The notes under the pieces were generated by a model. The model searched no databases and was not told the DNA's origin. It worked only from the letters and a program-made list of their open reading frames with translations. Both the position numbers and the translations under genes were made by a program. Of a DNA stretch of 60,611 bases, positions 23,162 through 34,520 are shown piece by piece; position 1 is the stretch's first letter; the number at the start of each line of letters is the position of its first letter. The stretch lies in assembly GCA_964448675.1 (NCBI GenBank), contig CAYUZU010000029.1:1-60611 (forward strand), read 5' to 3'. This DNA is from CAYUZU01 sp964448675 (GTDB lineage Bacteria > Planctomycetota > Phycisphaerae > UBA1845 > Fen-1342).

Positions 23162-23545
23162 ATGGCGGTGCCGAACGATCGCAAGTACTCCCAGACGCAC
23201 GAGTGGTTCAAGGCCGAGGGCGACACGGTGACGATCGGAATCACCCAGTTCGCCGCCGACGAGCTCACCGACATCACCTTTGTCGACCTGCCCGACGTCG
23301 GCGACGCCGTCGAGGGCGGCAGCCACTTCGGCGAGGTCGAGTCCGTCAAGGCCACCAGCGAGCTCTACTGTGCGGTCAGCGGCGAGGTGACCGCGGTCAA
23401 CGGCAAGCTCGAAGACGAGCCCGGCCTGGTCAATACTGACCCCCTCGGCGACGGCTGGATGGTCAAGATCAAGGCCAGCGACCTCGCCCCGCTCGACAAG
23501 CTCATGGACGGTCCCGCTTACGAAAAGATGATCAGCGAAGCGTAG
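23162..23545 (+). CDS. gcvH: Glycine cleavage system H protein
   Basis: The product is 127 aa. ATG at 23162 has AGGAG nine bases upstream and matches the normal N-terminus (PNDRKYSQTHEWFKAEGD); the frame extends 14 codons further up without a ribosome site. The lipoyl-lysine segment GEVESVKATSELYCAVSG puts the modified Lys at residue 63. The H protein shuttles the methylamine group of glycine between the P, T and L proteins. gcvP follows 111 bp downstream. gcvT is not in the neighbourhood, although the two are often adjacent. Confidence 0.96.
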   Translation: MAVPNDRKYSQTHEWFKAEGDTVTIGITQFAADELTDITFVDLPDVGDAVEGGSHFGEVESVKATSELYCAVSGEVTAVNGKLEDEPGLVNTDPLGDGWMVKIKASDLAPLDKLMDGPAYEKMISEA

Positions 23546-23569
23546 GCCCCGTCTCGCCACATTCCGCCC

Positions 23570-23606
23570 GGCGGTCGCTGTGACCGCCAGTGCGCCGCTG
23601 GTTTTT
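23570..23606 (+). terminator. Hairpin plus T run between gcvH and gcvP
   Basis: GGCGGTC (23570-23576) pairs with GACCGCC (23582-23588) around GCTGT, and TTTTT follows at 23602-23606 after 13 nt. This could thin out transcription into gcvP (partial termination), giving more H than P protein. The gap between stem and T run makes it imperfect. Confidence 0.4.
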
Positions 23607-23656
23607 CGCCGCCGGCCCCCGGCGCTTCGTTCGCTGTATCCGGAGCCCATAACCTC

Positions 23657-26608
<2,952 letters not shown>

Positions 26609-26633
26609 CGGGCCGCGCTTCCCTGACCGTTGG

Positions 26634-28358
26634 TCACTGCGTCTTGTTGTCCGGCAGCTCGTACTCGGGATAGAGTCTGTGCATGCATTCGGGGCACAGG
26701 CCGTGCGTGAACTCCGCGTCGGAGCGCTCTTTCACATAGACCTCGATCTGCTCCCAGTACCCCTTGTCGTCGCGGATTTTCTTGCAGGCACAGCAGATCG
26801 GCAGCAGGCCGTGCAGCGTCTTGACGTGCGCCAGCGCATTCTGCAGCTCCGCCACCAGCCGCTCTCGCTCTTCCTCACGCAGTTTCCGGTCGGTGATGTC
26901 CAGCACCATCCCGATCACGCGCGGCCGGTCCACCGCCGGCGGCTCGAACACGCGCCCGCGCGAGTACACCGTGCGCTCACAGCCATCCGGCCGCAGCAGG
27001 CGATACTCCATGTCAAACGGTTCGCCATCGCGTTCCACCGCGCGCATTGCGGTCGCCACTGCCGCACGATCATCCCGATGCACCCGCTCCATGTAGCTGT
27101 CGATGGTGATCCGTGCGCCGCCCGGCGGCGGCTCCATCCCGAAAATGCGATACACCTCGTCCGACCACACCGCCTCGGGCGTGCCGAGCACCCAATCCCA
27201 ACTGCCGAAATGGCCCACCTGCTGTGCCAGGTGCATCGCCGCGCGACTCGCGCGCAACTCGATCTCGGCACGGCGGGCGACGGTCACATCCTGTCCGATC
27301 CCGATGACCGCGCCCACGCGGCCACTCTTGGTCAGCACCGGCACCAGCGACGTCGAGTAAGTACGTTCGTCACCGCCGATCAGCAACGGATGCTCGCGGG
27401 CAAGTGATCGGGCACTGCTCACCACCGTCGCCAGCATCTCCAACGGCCCGGCGGCACCGTCCGCGCTCAGCACATCCGTCATGCTGCGGCCGATCACGTC
27501 CGCAGGCTTGCGTCCGAACACGCGCGCCCCGGCGCGATTGATGAACTGGTACACGCCGTCCGGATCCAACTGGAAGATCGCGTGTTCGATATTCTCCACC
27601 AGTGCGCGATAACGGGTCTCTGACGCCTCCAGGGCCACCCGCGCGGCCCGCTCGGCCGTGATGTCCCGCCCCACGATGTACAATACGTGTTGTACCGGAT
27701 CCCAACTGGCCATCCAGCTTGTCGTCCGCACCTCGCCGTCGCGACGGACCAGACGACAGACGAAGTTGCGCGAGGCCCCTCCCTCGTTGCGGCGCTGCTC
27801 GATCTCCGCAGCCGTCGCGACACGGTCGTCGGGATGGACGAAGTCGAGGACCCTGCGGTCTTCGATCTCTCGCGGCGGATGGCCGAGCAGGTGCTCCAGG
27901 GCCGGGTTGAAGCGGACCAGCCGCTCATCCTTGCCCACGACCCCCATCAGGCTCTCCGACAGTTTGAAGAACCGGTCGAGCTCGTCGCGCAGGCGCTTCT
28001 GCGTCGTCATGTCGTGGATGACCGACAGCAGGTAGGTCTTTCCCTCGCATTCCACCGGCCCGGAATCAACCTCCACCGTGCGCACCTCGCCCGACGCCAG
28101 CCGATGGGGAAACACGAAGTGCACGGTGCGCTTGCCGCGGGCCGACTTCATGTGTGCGTCGACCTGGCCCTGCGGCAATTGGTTGATTTCGTGGATGCTG
28201 AGCCGGCACATTTCCCCGCGCGTGTAGCCGTAAAAGGTACACGCCGCGTGGTTGGCATCCACGATCGCGCCGTCGCTCGGGTCAATCAACAGCTTGATCG
28301 CCGGGTGGTTCTCGAAAACGGCACGGTAGAATTCGTCTTGCCGTGGCGGCGTGGTCAT
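26634..28358 (-). CDS. Multi-PAS sensor protein with C-terminal CxxCK/CPxC domain, no kinase
   Basis: The product is 574 aa from ATG at 28358 (AAGG about 7 nt upstream). Four PAS/PAC units lie in tandem: FYRAVFENHPAIKLLIDPSD, FKLSESLMGVVGKDERLVRF, YRALVENIEHAIFQLDPDGV, and WDWVLGTPEAVWSDEVYRIF. Each is followed by a PAC segment such as VIGIGQDVTVARRAE. After a coiled coil (REEERERLVAELQNALAHVK) the protein ends in a compact module, LPICCACKKIRDDKGYW...THGLCPECMHRLYP. This module is common at the ends of PAS and response-regulator proteins and its Cys spacing suggests a metal site. No kinase, cyclase or GGDEF domain is present, so it signals by protein contact. It is divergent from the CHASE2 cyclase. 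Confidence 0.85.
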   Translation of the reverse strand: MTTPPRQDEFYRAVFENHPAIKLLIDPSDGAIVDANHAACTFYGYTRGEMCRLSIHEINQLPQGQVDAHMKSARGKRTVHFVFPHRLASGEVRTVEVDSGPVECEGKTYLLSVIHDMTTQKRLRDELDRFFKLSESLMGVVGKDERLVRFNPALEHLLGHPPREIEDRRVLDFVHPDDRVATAAEIEQRRNEGGASRNFVCRLVRRDGEVRTTSWMASWDPVQHVLYIVGRDITAERAARVALEASETRYRALVENIEHAIFQLDPDGVYQFINRAGARVFGRKPADVIGRSMTDVLSADGAAGPLEMLATVVSSARSLAREHPLLIGGDERTYSTSLVPVLTKSGRVGAVIGIGQDVTVARRAEIELRASRAAMHLAQQVGHFGSWDWVLGTPEAVWSDEVYRIFGMEPPPGGARITIDSYMERVHRDDRAAVATAMRAVERDGEPFDMEYRLLRPDGCERTVYSRGRVFEPPAVDRPRVIGMVLDITDRKLREEERERLVAELQNALAHVKTLHGLLPICCACKKIRDDKGYWEQIEVYVKERSDAEFTHGLCPECMHRLYPEYELPDNKTQ

Positions 28359-28469
28359 CCGCTGACCTTCTGTCCTGTAAGGTCGGCACCCGCAATCACG
28401 AGCGCCGAGACCTTCATCGTCCGCCAGCCGCACCCGCTCGGTGCCCTGGCGTCACTACCCCCGAAGGTA

Positions 28470-28487
28470 CCTGTCCAACATGACAGG
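28470..28487. promoter_or_regulatory. Inverted repeat in the divergent region before the cyclase
   Basis: CCTGTC (28470-28475) and GACAGG (28482-28487) form a perfect 6-bp inverted repeat around CAACAT, between the start of the multi-PAS gene and the start of the cyclase gene. It is a plausible operator for one or both; no promoter boxes are clear beside it. Confidence 0.35.
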
Positions 28488-28612
28488 ATTCTCCGGGTGT
28501 TTCCCGCTGTTTCTCCTAAGAAATTGTCTTCGTTCGCCGCAGGTCCCGTTTCGGGTATTGCTACCACGAGAAAACCGGGCACCTGCTGGACACCCCGCCC
28601 CCACCGGCGAGA

Positions 28613-31354
28613 ATGCCTGCCGTGAGCAAACACCAGCGCCGCACCAATCGCCGCGCCTCAGCCGTCGGGCTGATGGCGACCGTCGTCGTCGTCGCGCTCT
28701 ATGCCGGCGGCGCGCTGGATTGGCTCGAGCTCAAGACGCTCGACCAGCGTTTCTGCCACGCCAACGCGATGCCGGAACACCCGGATATCGTGCTCGTGGA
28801 TATCGACGACGGCTCGCTCGAAACGGTCGGCCGCTGGCCCTGGCCACGCGACGTGCAGGCGGCCATCATCGAGATTCTCGCCGAGGCAGGCGCCCGGGCC
28901 GTGCTCTACGACATCCAGCTCGTCGAGCCGCAACCCGCACGCACGATCACGCGCCGGCAGGCCGATCTCATTGAGAACCCGTTGTCAATTGCGAGCGATC
29001 TGAGCGTTGCCTTTCCGGACCACGAGCTGCGCAGTGCCATCGAACGCGCCGGCGCCGTGTACCTCGCGTTCGATTTCGGGCAGCCCAAGACCGGCGTGGA
29101 CGCCGCGCTCGCCGGCCGCATCCGTACGTGGCTCGACGCGGACGCTTCGCGCTGGGAGCGGGATGGCGTGGCCCTGTATGCCGAGTTGTCATCGCTGTGG
29201 GCGGCCGGCGCGGGCGGCCCACACCCCGAGGTCCTGGCGCAGACGCTGCGACACGTGCTCGGCGTGCAGGCGACGGTCGGGCCGAGTCGCATCACGCGAG
29301 GCGCCGTCTGGACGCACCCGGTCAAGCACATGACGCCGGTGTATTTTCCCCATGCCCGTGCCGCCCGCCGCTGCGGCTTCGTGGTGTTTGAACCGGATCT
29401 CGACGGCATCATGCGCCGTGTCCAACTCTTCGCGGAGCATCGCGACCACGTCTTGCCGCAACTGGCCGCGGCGGTGGCGCTTGACGAGTCCGACTGGCGG
29501 CCGAAATGGGCCGGCATGGCCGGCACGCAGCCCATGCAGCGCTTCGAGCACGCCGACGGACGCGTCGCGCTCGTACACCTGGACGAGGCCGGCCGCGCCC
29601 TGGTGCCCTGGGTGCCGCAGCGCGACTGGACGCAGCAGTTCGGGCCGCACATCCCGGCGGACGCGGTCTGGCTCGTCCACGATCGGCGGCAGAGTATCCG
29701 CCACAATCGCACCATCATCGCCACCGCAGCCCAGATGATCGCCGACACGACGGGGGCGGCACGGGCCGGCACGTACGCCGATGACCTGCGGCAGGTGCGG
29801 CGACTCGAGGACGAGCTGCGCCTGGCACGGTATACCCGCGACAGCGATAAAGCCGCCCAGGTCGCCGAGTGGTTGCGGCAGTACGCCCATGTTCTGCCGG
29901 CGGCGCAGCGTGAGCTGGCACAGACGCTGGACGATCTCTGCGCACAGGCCACCACCCGTCCCGCGCCGGAGATCGCGAACGCGTGCGCGACGATTCAGCA
30001 CGCCTGGCAGGCCAATGCCGATCTGGAGGACGAAATCGACGCCGCCCTCGGCCGCCTGCGCTCGCGCGTGGACCAGCGCATCTGCCTGGTGGGGTATACC
30101 GCCACCGCCCTGCCGGACATGGTGCCCATTCCCACCCATCCGCGGGCACCGGGGGTCATCGCGCACGCGAACATCCTCAACGGGCTGCTCCAGGGGCGGT
30201 TCGTGTCGTGGTGGCCGCTGTGGCTCAATGCGATCGCCGCGCTGCTGGCGGGGCTGGTGGCGACGCTCATCAGCGTCAAATACCACGCGCGGAATGCCGC
30301 CGCCCTGGTCGCGCTGCTGGCGGTGGCGTACGTCGCACTCGCGGGCTGGTGGACCTTCTACCTGACGCTGCGGTGGGTCGCCCTCACGCCGGTCGTCGGC
30401 GCCATCGCGGCCAGCTTCTTCGCGATCGTGCTGTTCCGCTACATCTTCCTCGAGCGGGAGTCACGCGCCCTGGCGGCCGCCCTCGGCCAGTACACGTCCG
30501 CCACGCTCGCCCGGCAGATGGCCGAAGACGCCGAGCTCTGCAAGCGGGCCGAAATGCGCGAGGTTACCGCGGTCTTCACCGACCTGGCCGGCTTCACGCA
30601 GATCTCGGAGCGGATCGGCGCGGAGCGCACCCAGCACGTGCTCAACGTCGCGCTCGGCCGCTTCAGCGACGTCATGCTGCACTACGAGGGCATGGTCAAC
30701 AAGTTCATCGGCGACGGCATCTTCGCGTTCTGGAACCCGCTGATCTACCCCCAGCCCGACCACGCCCGCCGCGCCTGCGACACCGCCGTCGACCTGCTCG
30801 TCGCGCTGCGCGAACTGGTCGCCGTGCAGCGACGGCAAGGGGGCGACGCGGCCTTCGCCGACCTGCAGCTCCGCGTGGGCGTCGCCACCGGCAACGCGAT
30901 CGTCGGCCCCTGCGGCTCGGAGAAGAAGTACGACTACACCTGCATCGGCGACTCGGTGAACATCGCCGCCCGCCTCGAATCCGCCAACAAGTTCTTCGGC
31001 ACGCGGGTCCTCGTCAGCGGCCCAACGCGCGACGCCGCCGGCGGACGCTTCGCGTTCCGCGCACTCGGCGGACTGCAGGTCAAGGGCAAGACCCACGCCG
31101 TCGACGTCTACGAACTCCTCGGCCGCCAGGGCGAAGTGCCGGACGACATGCTCCGTCACGCGGATGCATTCGGTGCGGGGGTAACGGCGTTCCGCAACCG
31201 CGACTGGGCGGCTGCCCGGACGTGCCTGGACGCCTGCCGCGAGCAATGTGCCGAAGATGCGGCGGTGCTCGCGTACCTGCGCCTCATCGAGCACTACGAG
31301 GCCGAGCCGCCCGCCGACGACTGGGACGGCCGCATCGAGCTCACGGAAAAGTAG
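28613..31354 (+). CDS. CHASE2-domain class III adenylate cyclase
   Basis: The product is 913 aa. A first membrane helix (VGLMATVVVVALYAGGALDW) precedes a long extracytoplasmic CHASE2 region with IVLVDIDDGSLETVGRWPWP and GARAVLYDIQLVEP. Three hydrophobic helices lie near 535-615 (e.g. LWLNAIAALLAGLVATLISV). The cytoplasmic cyclase domain, about 645-830, has the metal Asp pair in FTDLAGFTQIS (near residue 656) and FIGDGIFAFW, the substrate Lys in MVNKFIGDG, and YTCIGDSVNIAARLES, whose Thr/Asp pattern fits ATP rather than GTP. A C-terminal tail of ~80 residues may be a TPR-like cap. It would make cAMP in answer to an external cue. The ATG has a weak ribosome site; GTG five codons on is an alternative. 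Confidence 0.9.
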   Translation: MPAVSKHQRRTNRRASAVGLMATVVVVALYAGGALDWLELKTLDQRFCHANAMPEHPDIVLVDIDDGSLETVGRWPWPRDVQAAIIEILAEAGARAVLYDIQLVEPQPARTITRRQADLIENPLSIASDLSVAFPDHELRSAIERAGAVYLAFDFGQPKTGVDAALAGRIRTWLDADASRWERDGVALYAELSSLWAAGAGGPHPEVLAQTLRHVLGVQATVGPSRITRGAVWTHPVKHMTPVYFPHARAARRCGFVVFEPDLDGIMRRVQLFAEHRDHVLPQLAAAVALDESDWRPKWAGMAGTQPMQRFEHADGRVALVHLDEAGRALVPWVPQRDWTQQFGPHIPADAVWLVHDRRQSIRHNRTIIATAAQMIADTTGAARAGTYADDLRQVRRLEDELRLARYTRDSDKAAQVAEWLRQYAHVLPAAQRELAQTLDDLCAQATTRPAPEIANACATIQHAWQANADLEDEIDAALGRLRSRVDQRICLVGYTATALPDMVPIPTHPRAPGVIAHANILNGLLQGRFVSWWPLWLNAIAALLAGLVATLISVKYHARNAAALVALLAVAYVALAGWWTFYLTLRWVALTPVVGAIAASFFAIVLFRYIFLERESRALAAALGQYTSATLARQMAEDAELCKRAEMREVTAVFTDLAGFTQISERIGAERTQHVLNVALGRFSDVMLHYEGMVNKFIGDGIFAFWNPLIYPQPDHARRACDTAVDLLVALRELVAVQRRQGGDAAFADLQLRVGVATGNAIVGPCGSEKKYDYTCIGDSVNIAARLESANKFFGTRVLVSGPTRDAAGGRFAFRALGGLQVKGKTHAVDVYELLGRQGEVPDDMLRHADAFGAGVTAFRNRDWAAARTCLDACREQCAEDAAVLAYLRLIEHYEAEPPADDWDGRIELTEK

Positions 31355-31357
31355 CCG

Positions 31358-31933
31358 CTACTGTTCCGTGGACTCGTCCTCGGTCTGCGGCTCGGTCTTG
31401 GTCTCGGTCTCCGTCTCGGCCTCTTCCTGCCGCTCGCCGAGATCGCGCAACGCGGCGCGCAGCTTGGCGATCTGATCCTGCATCTTCGCGATGCGCTCCT
31501 GGTGCGCCTGCTGCGTCGCGGTCAACTGCTCCGTCAGCTTCTCGGTCTGCATCTCCAGCTTCCGGGCCCGCGACTCGGCCTGCGCCACCTCGAGCTTCAG
31601 CTTCGCGACCTCTTCGGCCTTGGCCTCCGCCTGCGTCAGGTTCTTCTGGGCCCTCTCGAGCTCCTGCTGCGCTTCGGCGTAACGGGTCTCGGCCTTCTGC
31701 AGCGCCTCGCGGTGACGATCCAGTTCCTGCTGGAGCTGCTCGAGCTCCGAGTTGGTCCGTTCGGTCTCCTCGGTGGCCGCGGCCAGCTCGACGTCGAGCG
31801 TGTTGCGCTCGGTGCGCAGGGCCTCGTTCTCCTCCTGCAAAGCCACCATTTCCTGCTCGTTCTGGGCACAGCCCGCCAGAAGCGTCAGACCCGCCAGGGC
31901 CATCAGTGCCACGATGCGCGTTGTGAGTTGCAT
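31358..31933 (-). CDS. Coiled-coil lipoprotein
   Basis: The product is 191 aa. ATG at 31933 has AAGGAGG eight bases upstream. The lipoprotein signal MQLTTRIVALMALAGLTLLA ends in the lipobox LLAGC. The mature part is one long Glu/Gln/Leu-rich coiled coil (residues about 25-165), ending in an acidic Glu-Thr repeat tail (EAETETETKTEPQTEDESTE). It should sit in the envelope and act as a spacer or scaffold; no enzymatic motif is seen. Its stop codon is 3 bp from that of the convergent cyclase gene. Confidence 0.85.
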   Translation of the reverse strand: MQLTTRIVALMALAGLTLLAGCAQNEQEMVALQEENEALRTERNTLDVELAAATEETERTNSELEQLQQELDRHREALQKAETRYAEAQQELERAQKNLTQAEAKAEEVAKLKLEVAQAESRARKLEMQTEKLTEQLTATQQAHQERIAKMQDQIAKLRAALRDLGERQEEAETETETKTEPQTEDESTEQ

Positions 31934-32133
31934 GGTGTGATCCTCCTTGAGAGTTGCCACGCCGGGCACGTTGCCGGCGAATTCACGAACGGGGTCGCCA
32001 AACGATCTGGCCTGCATTTTCACCGCGCAACCCGCGGTTTTGCAAGTTCCGGCGCCGGAATCCTCGGAATCGACAGCCCGGCCCCGCTCCGCCAGGGCTG
32101 ACGCCGCGGACCGGCCGCGATACACTCGAATGT

Positions 32134-33081
32134 ATGACAAAGACAGGCATCCTCTTCGATGAACGTTTCCGCCGCCACGAGACAGGCGATGGGCACCCGG
32201 AATCGCCTCAGCGCCTCACCGTCATCCAGCAGGCCCTCGAAGCGAACGGGCTCTTCGACGCGTGCGAGCTCATTCCGCCGATCGCGCTCGACGACGTGAC
32301 CATCCAGAAGGTGCACACGCACGACTACCTGACGCGCCTCGACGCCGCCTGCCGCCAGTGCTACCCGTACGTCGACGTGCCCGACAGCACCGTCTGCCCC
32401 GAGAGCTTCGAGATCGCCCGCATCGCGGCCGGCGGCACCGTGCAGGCCGCCCGCCGCGTGGCCAAGGGCGACCTGCAGCGGGCCGTGTGCCTGGTGCGCC
32501 CACCCGGTCACCACGCCGAATCCGACCGCTCGATGGGCTTCTGCCTGCTGAACAACATCGCCCTGGCGGCCAAGGTCGTGCAGGAGGAGTTCGACCTGAA
32601 GCGGCTGTTGATCCTCGATTTCGACGTGCACCACTGCAATGGCACGCAGCACGCCTTCGCCGCCGACCCGTCCGTGCTGGTGATCAGCCTGCACGGCCAT
32701 CCGAACTACCTCTACCCCGGCACGGGCTTCGAGGAGGAGACCGGCATCGGCCCGGGCCACGGGTACACCATGAACATCCCGTTCATGCCCGGCGCAACGG
32801 ACGAGGACTATCGCGCCGCATTCAAGGGGCGCATCGTCCCGGCCGTGGCGCGTTACGCGCCGCAGATGATCTTCGTCTCCGCCGGCTTCGACGCGCACCG
32901 CGATGACCCGCTGGGCAACCTCGGGCTGACGGACGACATCTACACGTGGATGTCCGAGTCCATCGTCGACATGGCGAATCGTCATGCCCGCGGGCGTCTG
33001 GTCAGCGTGCTCGAGGGTGGGTATGACCCGGGCGTGTTGCAGCGCTGCGTGCCGGCCCATGTCCGCACGATGATGGAGTGA
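32134..33081 (+). CDS. Histone-deacetylase-like amidohydrolase (AcuC/acetylpolyamine type)
   Basis: The product is 315 aa from ATG at 32134, matching the family N-terminus MTKTGILFDERFRRHETGDG. The catalytic set is complete: RPPGHHAESDRSMGFCLLNN with the His pair near residue 128, the zinc ligands in LILDFDVHHCNGTQ near 163, and FVSAGFDAHRDDPLG near 249. Family members remove acetyl groups from lysine (AcuC, acting on acetyl-CoA synthetase) or from polyamines. The substrate here is not determined by sequence. No ribosome site is evident. Three hairpins follow downstream. Confidence 0.92.
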   Translation: MTKTGILFDERFRRHETGDGHPESPQRLTVIQQALEANGLFDACELIPPIALDDVTIQKVHTHDYLTRLDAACRQCYPYVDVPDSTVCPESFEIARIAAGGTVQAARRVAKGDLQRAVCLVRPPGHHAESDRSMGFCLLNNIALAAKVVQEEFDLKRLLILDFDVHHCNGTQHAFAADPSVLVISLHGHPNYLYPGTGFEEETGIGPGHGYTMNIPFMPGATDEDYRAAFKGRIVPAVARYAPQMIFVSAGFDAHRDDPLGNLGLTDDIYTWMSESIVDMANRHARGRLVSVLEGGYDPGVLQRCVPAHVRTMME

Positions 33082-33111
33082 GGCGGTCACCCCCTGCCCG
33101 GAAAAACACGC

Positions 33112-33136
33112 GGCCCACCCCAATAAGGGGCGGGCT
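33112..33136 (+). terminator. Hairpin downstream of the HDAC-like gene
   Basis: CCCACCCC (33114-33121) pairs with GGGGCGGG (33127-33134) around AATAA with one A-C mismatch; two more pairs extend it outward. It starts 30 nt after the stop codon. No T run follows. Confidence 0.45.
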
Positions 33137-33182
33137 CGCGATTGCTGGCAGGACGGGCGAGCCGAGCAACATCCCGCCAGCC

Positions 33183-33212
33183 CTTCTCCGCACCGCACGG
33201 AGAAGATTGCTG
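33183..33212 (+). terminator. Perfect 8-bp hairpin, probable terminator
   Basis: CTTCTCCG (33183-33190) and CGGAGAAG (33198-33205) pair perfectly around a 7-nt loop; a loosely T-rich ATTGCTGTT follows. It lies about 100 nt after the HDAC-like stop codon. Confidence 0.5.
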
Positions 33213-33431
33213 TTCGCTGGTGTAAACCGGCGCTCGCACGCGGTTATTCCGGTTTTTCACCCGACACGAAATTCTCTATGATCAGGCGCCCTGCGACGCC
33301 GGCGCGACCGCGCGGAGTGCGTTTCCGGCCGCGCCGCCGCCGTGATCAATAAGCAGGTATGAAGGTCGATTGACTCGTCTTGGCACGCGGCGGCAGCGAG
33401 CCGAGCGTGCACCGGACCACTGCCATAGAGC

Positions 33432-34286
33432 ATGAACGACGACGGTCTCAACCAGGCGTTCTCATCTCATCCGCGCCAGTGGCGCAACCTGCGCTACGTC
33501 TACCCGGTGATCTCGCGGCGCAGCCGCGGCCTCAGCATCGGCGTCAACCTCAACCCCGACGCCGCCTGCAACTTCAACTGCGTCTACTGCTGCGCCGATC
33601 GCCACCGCGCCCGCCCCGGCCCCGACATCGACCTTGCGGTGCTCGCCCGCGAGTTGCACCAGCTCGTCGCCGACCGCGAAAAGCTCTTCAACGAACCCGA
33701 ATTCCAGGGCATTCCCGCCGCATTTCGCCGCCTGAACGACATCGCCTTTTCGGGGGATGGCGAGCCCACGATCGTGCCGGCGTTTCCGGAAGCCATCCGC
33801 GTCGCCGCCGACGTCCGGCGGGGTTTCGGCCTCGACGATGTGAAGCTCATCGTGATCACGAATGCCTGCGCCCTGGATCGCCCGCGGGTCGCCGCCGCCT
33901 TGGCGGCGCTCGACGCGAACAACGGCGAGATCTGGGCCAAGCTCGACGCCGGCACGGAAGCCTACTTCAAGCAGATCAACCGGGCGGCGACCTCGCTGCA
34001 GCGCGTCCTGGACAGCATCCTCCACGTGGCGCGCGAGCGGCCGGTCGTGATCCAGTCCCTCTTCGTCCAACTCGACGGGGTGGGGCCGCCCGACGCCGAG
34101 ATCAGCGCTTATCTGGACCGTCTCCGCTGGCTGCGGGACGCGGGGGCCCGGATCAAGGAAGTCCAGGTCTATACCGTCGCCCGCCGGACCGCCGAGGACT
34201 TCGTGACGCCCGTGCCGCGTGCCACGCTGGAGCGGATTTCGACCGGCCTCGACACCCTCGATTTGCCGAACTCGGTGTATTTATGA
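33432..34286 (+). CDS. Radical SAM protein, COG0731-like
   Basis: The product is 284 aa. The cluster motif CNFNCVYC is intact near residues 52-59, preceded by YPVISRRSRGLSIGVNLNPD, the pattern seen in COG0731 proteins related to TYW1 (wybutosine-type tRNA modification). Other radical-SAM strands are IAFSGDGEPTIVPAFPEAIR, VKLIVITNACALD and WAKLDAGTEAYFKQINRA. It is therefore an iron-sulfur enzyme using S-adenosylmethionine in the cytoplasm; the substrate is unknown, with RNA modification one possibility. No SPASM or other C-terminal domain is attached. The start is the first ATG of the frame; the ribosome site is weak. Confidence 0.88.
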   Translation: MNDDGLNQAFSSHPRQWRNLRYVYPVISRRSRGLSIGVNLNPDAACNFNCVYCCADRHRARPGPDIDLAVLARELHQLVADREKLFNEPEFQGIPAAFRRLNDIAFSGDGEPTIVPAFPEAIRVAADVRRGFGLDDVKLIVITNACALDRPRVAAALAALDANNGEIWAKLDAGTEAYFKQINRAATSLQRVLDSILHVARERPVVIQSLFVQLDGVGPPDAEISAYLDRLRWLRDAGARIKEVQVYTVARRTAEDFVTPVPRATLERISTGLDTLDLPNSVYL

Positions 34287-34321
34287 GCCGCTAATATCTC
34301 ATCCTTGAGGCCCAATCCGGC

Positions 34322-34350
34322 TTGACCGCTTTGTTCTCTTGGTTGATAAT
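34322..34350 (+). promoter_or_regulatory. Promoter of the hybrid histidine kinase gene
   Basis: TTGACC (34322-34327), exactly 17 nt, then GATAAT (34345-34350): each hexamer matches the sigma-70 consensus at 5 of 6 positions with ideal spacing, giving a leader of about 165 nt. This is the best sigma-70-type promoter seen in the window. Confidence 0.6.
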
Positions 34351-34520
34351 GGCGACTCATCAAGGGGGCTCATCGCCCCATTCGTTCTCGGTGTTGCAGG
34401 TCGTACCCGATGGGCGAGTGTGCGCACGTCATTGGCGGCTTGTTGCCCGGCCGCATCCCAGGGCAGCACGACGACGCCGGCACGGAAGTCGCGTCTGTCG
34501 GCTGACAAGAGCCAACATCG

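Larger units (their letters stand above)
33082..33431. other. Intergenic region with three consecutive hairpins
   Basis: The region is 350 bp without a gene. Three stems crowd into the first third: 33112-33136, then GGCTCGC (33133-33139) with GCGAGCC (33157-33163), then 33183-33205. The first and second overlap by 4 nt, so they would be alternative structures. Nothing clear is seen from 33210 to the next start. Confidence 0.5.
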
